From assembly GCA_031556065.1 (NCBI GenBank), contig JAVBTR010000079.1, positions 28,899 through 92,898 on the forward strand: DNA of 64,000 nt, given 5' to 3'. The stretch comes from JAVBTR01 sp031556065. GTDB lineage: Bacteria > Bacillota > Clostridia > Christensenellales > Aristaeellaceae. A program made the translations under genes and the position numbers. Shown piece by piece: positions 57,495-64,000 of this stretch (position 1 is the first letter of the stretch; the number at the start of each line of letters is the position of its first letter). The notes beneath the pieces were generated by a model, which saw nothing but the letters and a program-made list of their open reading frames with translations, searched no databases and was not told where the DNA came from.

Positions 57495-59194
57495 AGATTG
57501 ACTTCCTTTATTTTAAGAATATCCTCCTGGGTCACTGTCATGTAAACGGTTTTTTGGTTGGTATAAATTACAAAACCCATGGGGCTGCCCCCGGGCTTTT
57601 TAACGTGCTTGCGAAAGGTGTAATCCACCGGGTTCAAGGGCGCGGCCTTGCCCTTGGAATAGAAGCTGGCCAATTGGGCGGCCTGGCTTAAGGTGCTGTC
57701 CGGGGGCATGCCCTCGTACTTGATTACCACATGGGAGCCGGGCATGTCCTTGGCGTGAAGCCAGATTTCATCCCCCCTGGCATCCCCGGTGATCCGGTCG
57801 TTCTGCACGGCATTCTTGCCAACATAAATGGGGATGCCGTCCACGCTTTCGTAGCATAGGGGCGTAGAAGGAACGGCCTTTCTTTTCATGCCCCTTTGGA
57901 AGGTGGCCCGCAAATAGCCGGCCCTTTCCAGCTCGCCTCTGATATCTAAAATATCCTTTTCATCGGTGCATTTTCTTAAATCCTCGTAAGCTGCTTCTAA
58001 AAAGGCCAGCTCCCCAAGGGTCTTTTCCCGCTGCTCCTTGGCCGTTTCCTGGGCGGACCGGGCTTTTTGGTAGCGCTTGAAATATTTCTGGGCGTTTTGG
58101 GATGGGGTCAGTTGCTTGTCCAGGGGAATATTCAGATTTCCACCTGCTTCATCGTAGTAATTGTAAAGGCTTACCAGCTCCTGGCCCTTTTGCAGTTGGT
58201 AAAGGTTGGCGGTAATCAATTCCCCCATAATGCGGTAATTTTCCATCTGCCCGGCGGATTGCAGCTCCTGGGTTTGCAGGGCCAGCTTTTTTTCGTTGCG
58301 CTCGATATGGGTTTTAAGGCTTCTGGCCATGTTGGCGCTTTTCTGGCTGATCCGGTCGCTTAAATCCCTGGAAGCGAAGAAGGCCTCCAAGGCTTCGCTG
58401 GGGCTATCATAAGGGGTCTGCAAGGTGGTGTCGTGGCTCAAATAAGGGAAAGGAAACACGTCCTGGGCTATGCCGCCACGGCTCCACAAAACCACCGGGG
58501 GCGTTAGCCCCGGCAGGCTTTCAATCAGCGTTACCAGATCGCTGCCCTGCATCAGCCGAAAGGCCCATTCATTGGCCCCGGGCTTGGACAAGCCCGATAC
58601 AAAGGTCATCAGCCCCTTGGCCAAGTCCTCCTGGTAAGGGGCTAAGCGCTGCCTGGCCATATCCCGGGTGATGGCTTCCGGCGGGAATTTCTCCTGGCTG
58701 GGAGGCGGCAAATAGTTCAGCCCCGGCAGCACTTCCCGGACGCGGCTCATCTCATAGTTCACATGGGTGCAAGAATCGATAATCTTCCCCGTATCATTAA
58801 GCAGGACCAGGTTGCTGTGCCTGCCCATGATCTCCAGAACCAGGGTCTTGTCCTGCTTCACGTTCATTTCGTCCATGGCTTCAAACACGAAATGAATCTG
58901 CCTGTCCCCGTCGATCTGCCTAATTGCCTTCACCCGCGCCCCCAATAGATGCTTCCTTAAAAGCATGCAAAACATGGGCGGCTCCGGGGGATTCACGTAA
59001 TTAACCTTGGTTAAATGGCACCTGGCGTTGTTGGCGCTGGCGCATAAAAGCAGCTTTAAATTTTCGTTCTGGCTGCGGATTAAGAGGATCACCGTATCCC
59101 CTTCAGGCTGGGAAATTTTATCCACCCGGCCGGCAATAAGCTTCTCATTTAATTCCCTTTGAACAAACCCCAGCATGATTCCATCCATTGGCAC
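57491..59194 (-). CDS. rqcH: RqcH/NFACT ribosome-associated quality control factor
   Basis: A 567-residue Rqc2-like protein that adds C-terminal Ala tails to nascent chains on stalled 50S subunits. It has the N-terminal NFACT-N part (GRVDKISQPEGDTVILLIRS), the critical Asp-Arg pair in QIDGDRQIHF, a central coiled coil with QELQSAGQMENYRIMGEL, and the NFACT-R domain with PGSHVVIKYEG. GTG 59194 is used because GAAGGGG lies eight bases upstream; ATG 59188 is the alternative. The MutS2 gene of the same window works in the same rescue pathway. Confidence 0.94.
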   Translation of the reverse strand: MPMDGIMLGFVQRELNEKLIAGRVDKISQPEGDTVILLIRSQNENLKLLLCASANNARCHLTKVNYVNPPEPPMFCMLLRKHLLGARVKAIRQIDGDRQIHFVFEAMDEMNVKQDKTLVLEIMGRHSNLVLLNDTGKIIDSCTHVNYEMSRVREVLPGLNYLPPPSQEKFPPEAITRDMARQRLAPYQEDLAKGLMTFVSGLSKPGANEWAFRLMQGSDLVTLIESLPGLTPPVVLWSRGGIAQDVFPFPYLSHDTTLQTPYDSPSEALEAFFASRDLSDRISQKSANMARSLKTHIERNEKKLALQTQELQSAGQMENYRIMGELITANLYQLQKGQELVSLYNYYDEAGGNLNIPLDKQLTPSQNAQKYFKRYQKARSAQETAKEQREKTLGELAFLEAAYEDLRKCTDEKDILDIRGELERAGYLRATFQRGMKRKAVPSTPLCYESVDGIPIYVGKNAVQNDRITGDARGDEIWLHAKDMPGSHVVIKYEGMPPDSTLSQAAQLASFYSKGKAAPLNPVDYTFRKHVKKPGGSPMGFVIYTNQKTVYMTVTQEDILKIKEVNL

Positions 59195-59217
59195 GGCTAT
59201 CACCCCTTCGGGGAATT

Positions 59218-59246
59218 ATTATAGCAACCATTAGACATTTTAACAA
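59218..59246 (-). promoter_or_regulatory. sigma-A promoter of rqcH
   Basis: On the minus strand TTGTTA (59241-59246) and TATAAT (59218-59223) have a 17-base spacer; the ribosome site GAAGGGG is also part of a CCCC/GGGG mini-hairpin at 59203-59213. Confidence 0.65.
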
Positions 59247-59299
59247 TGCCTTCCTCATAGACTTTCATCGTAAAGTATCCCATAAGGAGTGAATACACG

Positions 59300-60325
59300 G
59301 TGAAAATCAAACGAACGGATATCGAACGTATGCTCATTCTCTGCGCGGCGGCGCTGGTGGTGGTGCTGGCGCTGAAGGGCTCCAATCAGAAAACCACCGA
59401 AATCTTTTACGACAACACCACCATCGATCTGACCCAGACCGCCGCCGAGCCTGCGGTGGAAACCCAGGCCGCGTTGGTCTTCTACCAGGATGGCGATGGC
59501 TATCTGGTGCCTGTGACCCGCCAGGTGGCCAAACAGGACGGCATTGCCAAGGCCACGCTGAACCTGATGGTCAAATCTGCCCAGAACGATATGGACGCGG
59601 CCCGCCTGGGTCTTCGCACTGTTGTTCCCGAAGGCACCACCTTTGATGTGGACATTTCAAACGGCAAAGCCCGGGTGGATATGAGCAAGGAATCCCTTTC
59701 ATGCCAAAGCGCCGAGGAAGAAACCCTGATGGTTCAGGCCGTGGCCGGGAGCCTTTGCGATTTTGATTCCGTCCAGACCGTTGAATTCCTCTTCGACGGG
59801 CAAAAGCGCTCCAAGCTCACCTTTGGTACCGATGTTTCCGGCGCCTTCTCGGGGGAACTGATCAACCTTGAAAGCGTCTCCACCATGGCGGATGCCGGGG
59901 CCAATTCGGTTCAGGTCTACTTCCCCTCCCAGGATGGCCGCCTTCTGGTGCCTGTGACCCGTACCGTCTTTTCCAACGACGATATGACAACCGCCATGCT
60001 GGAGCTGGCCAAGGGCCCCAAATCCGATTCCGGCCTGGAACGGGCCCTGCCCCCGGAAGTGGGCATTAAGGACGTGAACCTTAAAAACGGCGTTGCCACG
60101 GTGAACTTCACCAAGGAATTCACCTCCGCTATGCAAGAAAACCCCATGGCCAAGCAAACCCTCCGGGCCATCATGTACACATTAAGCAAGTTCCCGGATG
60201 TGAAGAAGGTGGAAATCCAGGTAGAGGGCGTAAAATATACCCCCGAAAAGGAAGAAACCGCCACCTTCCTAAACGATGCAGACGAAGTGATGAGCCAGTA
60301 TCCGGGCGTTGTGGAGATCGATTAA
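59300..60325 (+). CDS. Membrane-anchored protein with two GerM domains
   Basis: A 341-residue protein with an N-terminal membrane helix (MLILCAAALVVVLALKG) and two GerM-type beta-alpha domains, the first near residues 55-170 and the second near 200-320. The repeated phrase LVPVTRQVAKQDGIAKATLN and LVPVTRTVFSNDDMTTAMLE shows the duplication. GerM is a sporulation/germination lipoprotein in Bacillus; here the anchor is a helix. The start is GTG 59300 with AAGGAG ten bases upstream. It is divergent from rqcH. Confidence 0.85.
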   Translation: MKIKRTDIERMLILCAAALVVVLALKGSNQKTTEIFYDNTTIDLTQTAAEPAVETQAALVFYQDGDGYLVPVTRQVAKQDGIAKATLNLMVKSAQNDMDAARLGLRTVVPEGTTFDVDISNGKARVDMSKESLSCQSAEEETLMVQAVAGSLCDFDSVQTVEFLFDGQKRSKLTFGTDVSGAFSGELINLESVSTMADAGANSVQVYFPSQDGRLLVPVTRTVFSNDDMTTAMLELAKGPKSDSGLERALPPEVGIKDVNLKNGVATVNFTKEFTSAMQENPMAKQTLRAIMYTLSKFPDVKKVEIQVEGVKYTPEKEETATFLNDADEVMSQYPGVVEID

Positions 60326-60331
60326 AATTTA

Positions 60332-60371
60332 CGGAAACCCCTTTTCTTTTGAAAAAGTAAAGGGGTTTCCG
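60332..60371 (+). terminator. 13-bp hairpin after the GerM gene
   Basis: CGGAAACCCCTTT 60332-60344 and AAAGGGGTTTCCG 60359-60371 pair perfectly, with a 14-base TTCTTTT-rich loop. No T run follows, so it may be an mRNA end protector; it resembles 62276-62317. Confidence 0.65.
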
Positions 60372-60396
60372 CACCTTCCCTAAAAGAAAACCTGTA

Positions 60397-60607
60397 TTGA
60401 CTTCATACGGCAATTTGGTATAATGGATGTAGCCTATGAAATGTGAGGTATCCCGAAGGAATGCGTATTCGCTAAAAAGCTTTTAGGTTTATGAAAGTGC
60501 TGCCCTGCGGCAGTGTGTTTTATATGCTTAAAGGCTTTTTTATATGCTTCTTTAAGGGGGATATCTCTTTTTTGTATGCATTTTTAGGAACGGAGGCATC
60601 GGTATGA
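60397..60607 (+). promoter_or_regulatory. Attenuator leader of the ABC-F gene with two upstream ORFs
   Basis: TTGACT 60397-60402 and TATAAT 60419-60424 (16-base spacer) start a 260-base leader. It encodes a 16-residue peptide (60436-60486, MKCEVSRRNAYSLKSF) and a 38-residue peptide (60491-60607, starting MKVLPCGSVFYML). The hairpins CTGCC/GGCAG (60500-60513) and CTTAAAG/CTTTAAG (60527-60556) overlap the second ORF. The region 60608-60684 shows GGCGGC/GCCGCC before the ABC-F ribosome site. Such layouts control antibiotic-resistance ABC-F genes by ribosome stalling. Confidence 0.6.
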
Positions 60608-60684
60608 TAATAAGGATTTGGCTGCCGGCAAATATCGAGTAACAAGGCGGCGATTGGCCGCCGGGATTGAAGGAGGCGGCGCGG

Positions 60685-62253
60685 ATGGCGCAGATTAGCG
60701 TGAACCATCTTTATTTTACCTACAAGCAATACGTGAACCCGATTTTTACGGATGTGAACGCGGTGTTTGATACCCAATGGAAATTGGGGCTCATTGGCCG
60801 CAACGGCAGGGGCAAGAGCACCCTTTTGCGGCTTTTGAAGGGGGATTTGGTGCCCGATAAGGGGCATATCACCTGCCCGGTGAACATGGAGCTGTTCCCC
60901 TATGATTTCGATCTGAGCTACGAAAACGCCATGGATGTGGTGCTTGAAAACATGGGAAAAATCAAAACCATGGAGATTGGAATGGAAAAAGCCCTGGAAC
61001 TGAACACAGAGGAAGCCCTTGCCGGGTACGGCGAAGCCCTTTCGGATTATCTGCAGATGGACGGGTATACCGCCCGGAGCCGGATCAAAAAGGAAATGGC
61101 CCTGTTTAATATGGAAGAAAGCCTTTTGGAACGGGATTTTGCAACCCTGTCCGGAGGGGAGCAGAACCGGCTATTGCTGATCGCCCTGTTTTTAAAGCCC
61201 AACGCGTTTATCTTAATGGATGAACCCACCAACCATTTGGATATGGCGGCCCGGGGTGCACTGCTGGAATACCTAAAAAAGAAGCAGGGCTTTATTCTTG
61301 TTTCCCATGACAGGGCCTTATTGGACGGGGCGGTGGACCATATTATGGCCATTAACAAAACGGATATCGCCATAGAAAAGGGCAATTATGCCACGTGGAA
61401 AAACAATGTGGAATTGAAGGAGGCCTTTGAACAGCGGACCAAGGCCCGGCTGGAGAGGGAGATTGCAGGCCTTGAAAGGCTGGCAGTGGATAAAAGGCAA
61501 TGGTCGGGCCGGGTGGAGGGCAAGCATTATGAGTTTTGCACCCATGCCCGGGGATTTGATTCCCGGTCGGCGGCGCTGATGCGCCATGCCAAAACGGCGG
61601 AGGCCAAGGCCCAAAAAAACCTGGATGAAAAGCGGGGCCTGCTCCGGAATATGGAAACCGCCCCCAAGCTGGGGCTGGCCCAGATGGCGGCGGCAGGGGC
61701 GCTGATGACGCTTAGCGGCGTATGCTTTTCCTATGATGACAGGCCGGTTTTAAAGGACATCACATTCACTGTTGAACAGGGCGATGTGGTATGGATTCAA
61801 GGGGAAAACGGCAGCGGCAAAACCACGCTTTTAAAATTGATGGAGGGCAGCCTTTCGCCGGACAGCGGCGCCATACTGCGCCGGGGTGGCCTTAAAATAG
61901 CCTACGCCTGCCAGCATTGCCGCTACACCCAGGGCATGCCACGGGACATGTTTGAAACCCAAGGGGAATACGCCAGGTTTATCCGAATTTGCAGCCTGTT
62001 TGATATTTACGGCACCCACCTGAACCGCCCCATGGAAACCCTTTCCAGCGGGGAAATAAAGAAGGTGGATATAGCCAGGGCCCTGGCCACAGATAACCAG
62101 CTGCTCCTTATGGACGAACCTCTGAACTTTATGGACATCCTTTTTAGAGAGCAGTTCTTCGAGGCGGTCACCACCTACCAGCCCACCATGGTGTTCGTGG
62201 AGCATGATGCCTGGTTCGGGGAAGGCATAGCCACTAAGGTAATCGACCTATAA
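60685..62253 (+). CDS. ABC-F ribosomal protection protein, Lsa/CplR-like
   Basis: A 522-residue soluble ATPase with two ABC domains and no membrane part. Walker A motifs are GRNGRGKST near residue 38 and GENGSGKTT near 373; signatures LSGGEQNR and LSSGEIKK and Walker B motifs LMDEPTNHLDM and LMDEPLNFMD are intact. The WKLGLIGRNGRGKST phrase is characteristic of Lsa/Vga/CplR resistance proteins that displace lincosamides, streptogramins A and pleuromutilins from ribosomes. The actual resistance phenotype is inferred. ATG 60685 follows AAGGAGG by eight bases. A long stall-type leader precedes it. Confidence 0.88.
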   Translation: MAQISVNHLYFTYKQYVNPIFTDVNAVFDTQWKLGLIGRNGRGKSTLLRLLKGDLVPDKGHITCPVNMELFPYDFDLSYENAMDVVLENMGKIKTMEIGMEKALELNTEEALAGYGEALSDYLQMDGYTARSRIKKEMALFNMEESLLERDFATLSGGEQNRLLLIALFLKPNAFILMDEPTNHLDMAARGALLEYLKKKQGFILVSHDRALLDGAVDHIMAINKTDIAIEKGNYATWKNNVELKEAFEQRTKARLEREIAGLERLAVDKRQWSGRVEGKHYEFCTHARGFDSRSAALMRHAKTAEAKAQKNLDEKRGLLRNMETAPKLGLAQMAAAGALMTLSGVCFSYDDRPVLKDITFTVEQGDVVWIQGENGSGKTTLLKLMEGSLSPDSGAILRRGGLKIAYACQHCRYTQGMPRDMFETQGEYARFIRICSLFDIYGTHLNRPMETLSSGEIKKVDIARALATDNQLLLMDEPLNFMDILFREQFFEAVTTYQPTMVFVEHDAWFGEGIATKVIDL

Positions 62254-62257
62254 ACGG

Positions 62258-62317
62258 TTTTCTTTGGGAAGAGCGCGAGAAACCCTTTCTTTTTTCGTGA
62301 AAAGAAAGGGTTTCTCG
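62258..62317. repeat. Dispersed 3'-end repeat, copy 3, with an 18-bp hairpin
   Basis: TTTTCTTTGGGAAGAGCGCG at 62258 aligns with 25542-25579. CGAGAAACCCTTTCTTTT 62276-62293 and AAAAGAAAGGGTTTCTCG 62300-62317 form a perfect 18-bp stem with a 6-base loop, five bases after the ABC-F stop. It lies between the convergent ABC-F and serA genes and has no strong T run. Confidence 0.65.
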
Positions 62318-62330
62318 TATAATTATTTGC

Positions 62331-63500
62331 TTAGAACACCCGTACCTTGATGACCCCGGCCAGCTCTGTGATCTCCTTGATCAGCTCCTCCGAGGGGGCG
62401 TCGGCGATTTCGATGACGGTGACAGCGGCTTCCTTCTTGGATTTGTTCACCATGTTATCGATGTTGATTTTTTCCTTGGAGATAGCGGCGGAGATCGCGG
62501 AAACCATGTTAGGCACGTTTTCGTGGATAATGAGGATACGGCTGAATTCCGGGGTCTGCATAACGATATCGGGCAGGTTAACGGAGTTTTTAATGGAGCC
62601 GAACTCAAGGTAATCGCGAATCTGGGCGGCGGCCATGAAGGCGCAATTGTCTTCCGATTCGGGGGTGGAGGCGCCCAGGTGAGGAATGCAGACCACGTTT
62701 TTCACGCCCAGCATTTCATCGGTGGGGAAGTCCACTACGTAGGAAGCGATCTGGCCCTCTTCGATGGCCTTGAGCATAGCGGCGCTGTCTACCAGCTCGG
62801 CGCGGCTGAAGTTTAAAAGGTGGGCGGCCTTTTTCATTTTGCTCAGGGAATCGGTGTTGAACATGGCCCGGGTCTTATCGGTCAGGGGCACATGGATGGT
62901 AACATAATCGGCCTTTTGGAGCACTTCGTCCACCGAGGCGGCACGCTTAACGGCACGGGAAAGGCTCCAGGCGCTGTCCACGGAAATGAAGGGATCGTAG
63001 CCGATGACGTCCATGCCGAAGCCCTGGGCGGCGGTGTTGGCCACAATAGCGCCGATAGCGCCCAGGCCGATCACGCCCAAGGTCTTGCCCCGAAGCTCGG
63101 GGCCTACGAAGGCCGCCTTGCCCTTTTCCACCAAAGCGGGTACGTCTGCGCCCTTGCCTTTAAGCTCCGCTGCCCACTGGATGCCGCCAGCGATGTTGCG
63201 GCTGCCCAAGAGGAGACCGGCCATAACCAGCTCGGCTACCGCATTGGCGTTAGCGCCGGGGGTGTTGAATACCACGATGCCCTTTTTCGTGCAAGCGTCC
63301 AAGGGAATGTTGTTGACCCCGGCACCGGCCCGGGCAACGGCCAGAAGGGAGCCTGGCAATTCCATTTTATGCATATCCGCAGAACGAACCAGAATGCCGT
63401 CGGGCACGGGCTCTTCCTTGGTGATGGTGAAGTTTTCCCGGCTTAGCTGGGTATGGATCACATCGGAAATGGGGTTCAGGGTTTGAATTTTAAACATCAT
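62331..63500 (-). CDS. serA: D-3-phosphoglycerate dehydrogenase
   Basis: First step of serine synthesis, oxidising 3-phosphoglycerate with NAD+. A 389-residue protein with the Rossmann motif LGVIGLGAIGAIVAN near residue 143, the catalytic His in CIPHLGASTPESEDN near 275, and a C-terminal ACT domain from about 318 that usually binds serine for feedback. No extra central domain is present, so it is the short type. ATG 63500 overlaps the serC stop in ATGA, making serC-serA one operon transcribed leftwards. Confidence 0.95.
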   Translation of the reverse strand: MMFKIQTLNPISDVIHTQLSRENFTITKEEPVPDGILVRSADMHKMELPGSLLAVARAGAGVNNIPLDACTKKGIVVFNTPGANANAVAELVMAGLLLGSRNIAGGIQWAAELKGKGADVPALVEKGKAAFVGPELRGKTLGVIGLGAIGAIVANTAAQGFGMDVIGYDPFISVDSAWSLSRAVKRAASVDEVLQKADYVTIHVPLTDKTRAMFNTDSLSKMKKAAHLLNFSRAELVDSAAMLKAIEEGQIASYVVDFPTDEMLGVKNVVCIPHLGASTPESEDNCAFMAAAQIRDYLEFGSIKNSVNLPDIVMQTPEFSRILIIHENVPNMVSAISAAISKEKINIDNMVNKSKKEAAVTVIEIADAPSEELIKEITELAGVIKVRVF

Positions 63501-64000
63501 GCGTTCTCCTTTTCAAACTGCTTCATGAAGGCCACCAGCTTTTCAACGCCTTGGACGGGCATGGCGTTATAGATGCTGGCGCGCATGCCGCCTACGGAGC
63601 GGTGGCCCTTTAGGTTCACCAGGCCCTGCTTGGCAGCTTCTTTTACGAACTTGTCGTCTAATTCTTCCGAGCCGGTAACAAAGGTGATGTTCATACGGCT
63701 GCGGAATTCCTTCTGGGCGGGGGCCTTGAAGAGCTTGGAATTGTCGATAAAATCGTATACCAATTGGGCCTTTTCGATGTTGATCTTTTCCATGGCTTCC
63801 ACGCCGCCAAAGCCCTTAAGCCATTCAAAGCCCAGCTTGGCCATGTAGATGCCGTAGGTGTTGGGGGTGTTGTACATGCTGTCGTTCTTGGCCTGGACGC
63901 CCCAGTTAAGCAGCTTGGGGCACAGGGGGTGGGCATAATCCAGAAGATCATTGCGAACGATCATCACACAAAGGCCGGAGGGGCCGATGTTTTTCTGGGC
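63497..64000 (-). CDS. serC: Phosphoserine aminotransferase, C-terminal part
   Basis: The C-terminal 167 residues of SerC; the gene enters from the right edge. The sequence opens AQKNIGPSGLCVMIVRND, where the lysine is the residue that binds pyridoxal phosphate, and continues with LNWGVQAKNDSMYNTPNTYG and FRSRMNITFV, plus the terminal GHRSVGGMRASIYNAMP. It makes phosphoserine from 3-phosphohydroxypyruvate and glutamate. It is directly followed by serA with an ATGA overlap. The N-terminal half and the promoter are outside the window. Confidence 0.93.
   Translation of the reverse strand, partial: AQKNIGPSGLCVMIVRNDLLDYAHPLCPKLLNWGVQAKNDSMYNTPNTYGIYMAKLGFEWLKGFGGVEAMEKINIEKAQLVYDFIDNSKLFKAPAQKEFRSRMNITFVTGSEELDDKFVKEAAKQGLVNLKGHRSVGGMRASIYNAMPVQGVEKLVAFMKQFEKENA

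Noticed and set aside
62820..63446. Open frame on the + strand opposite serA
   Set aside because: Shadow of serA, with low-complexity Gly/His content typical of antisense frames in this genome.
1..64000. CRISPR array, prophage, tRNA or rRNA genes
   Set aside because: I saw no regularly spaced repeats, integrase, structural phage genes, or cloverleaf-type RNA sequences anywhere in the window.

Overview
The window comes from a low-to-mid GC Gram-positive anaerobe of the Bacillota, most likely class Clostridia (Christensenellales/Oscillospirales-like). The basis is gene content (HemZ, ZapA, MutS2, RqcH, RNase Y, an ECF transporter, BlaI/BlaR1-type regulators, a GGGtGRT/NifU pair, Lsa-like ABC-F), consistently strong GGAGG ribosome sites and canonical sigma-A promoters. 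This is inferred from families and gene order; no 16S or other marker RNA is present, and I saw no tRNA, rRNA, transposase or CRISPR array.

Layout. 0-13.8 kb is a dense housekeeping run on the + strand: the end of RelA, D-aminoacyl-tRNA deacylase, a metallo-hydrolase, HemZ, cyclophilin, ZapA, a U32 peptidase, MutS2, a two-component system, chorismate mutase, shikimate kinase, a MATE exporter and an amino-acid-kinase-family protein. 13.9-20.6 kb is an operon with a propeller-plus-solute-binding lipoprotein-like exported protein, two MalF/MalG-type permeases, a HlyD/MacA-like adaptor and a MacB-like permease, but no ATPase. 20.7-23.8 kb is a BlaI-type repressor and a BlaR1-type M56 protease whose outer sensor is not a penicillin-binding domain but a propeller plus solute-binding-protein domain. 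23.9-25.5 kb is an exported 5'-nucleotidase under a 15-bp palindrome that covers its -10 box and ribosome site.

25.5-27.7 kb is an AT-rich island with one unrecognised 438-residue protein. 27.7-32.2 kb (minus strand) is a sugar ABC importer operon ending in a ROK regulator, with a ROK-like operator at its promoter. 32.4-35.6 kb has a serine hydrolase, a divergent pair of paralogous small proteins, a methyltransferase and an HD hydrolase. 35.6-40.4 kb is an ECF vitamin-type transporter operon with an attenuator-like leader, a methyltransferase and a kinase fusion protein. 40.4-42.5 kb (minus) is a SNF2 helicase translationally coupled to a small PD-(D/E)XK nuclease.

42.6-45.6 kb holds an L,D-transpeptidase and RNase Y, the latter behind a 300-nt leader with a terminator. 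45.6-49.4 kb (minus) holds a HIT protein, an unknown protein, a Phd/RelE toxin-antitoxin pair and the GGGtGRT/NifU-like operon. 49.5-53.3 kb encodes two related, internally repeated secreted proteins of unknown function. 53.5-55.3 kb is a purine-type permease plus phosphoribosyltransferase, followed by an intergenic stretch of about 340 bp made almost entirely of a dozen consecutive hairpins. The rest holds a GT39-like membrane glycosyltransferase, a GNAT enzyme, RqcH, a GerM-domain protein, an Lsa-like ABC-F protein with an attenuator leader carrying two upstream ORFs, and serA/serC.

The observations I rate highest are the BlaR1-SBP fusion sensor with its operator, the tandem hairpin array at 55.3-55.66 kb, the ABC-F leader, the ATPase-less transporter operon, the orphan ECF leader and the SNF2/nuclease pair.
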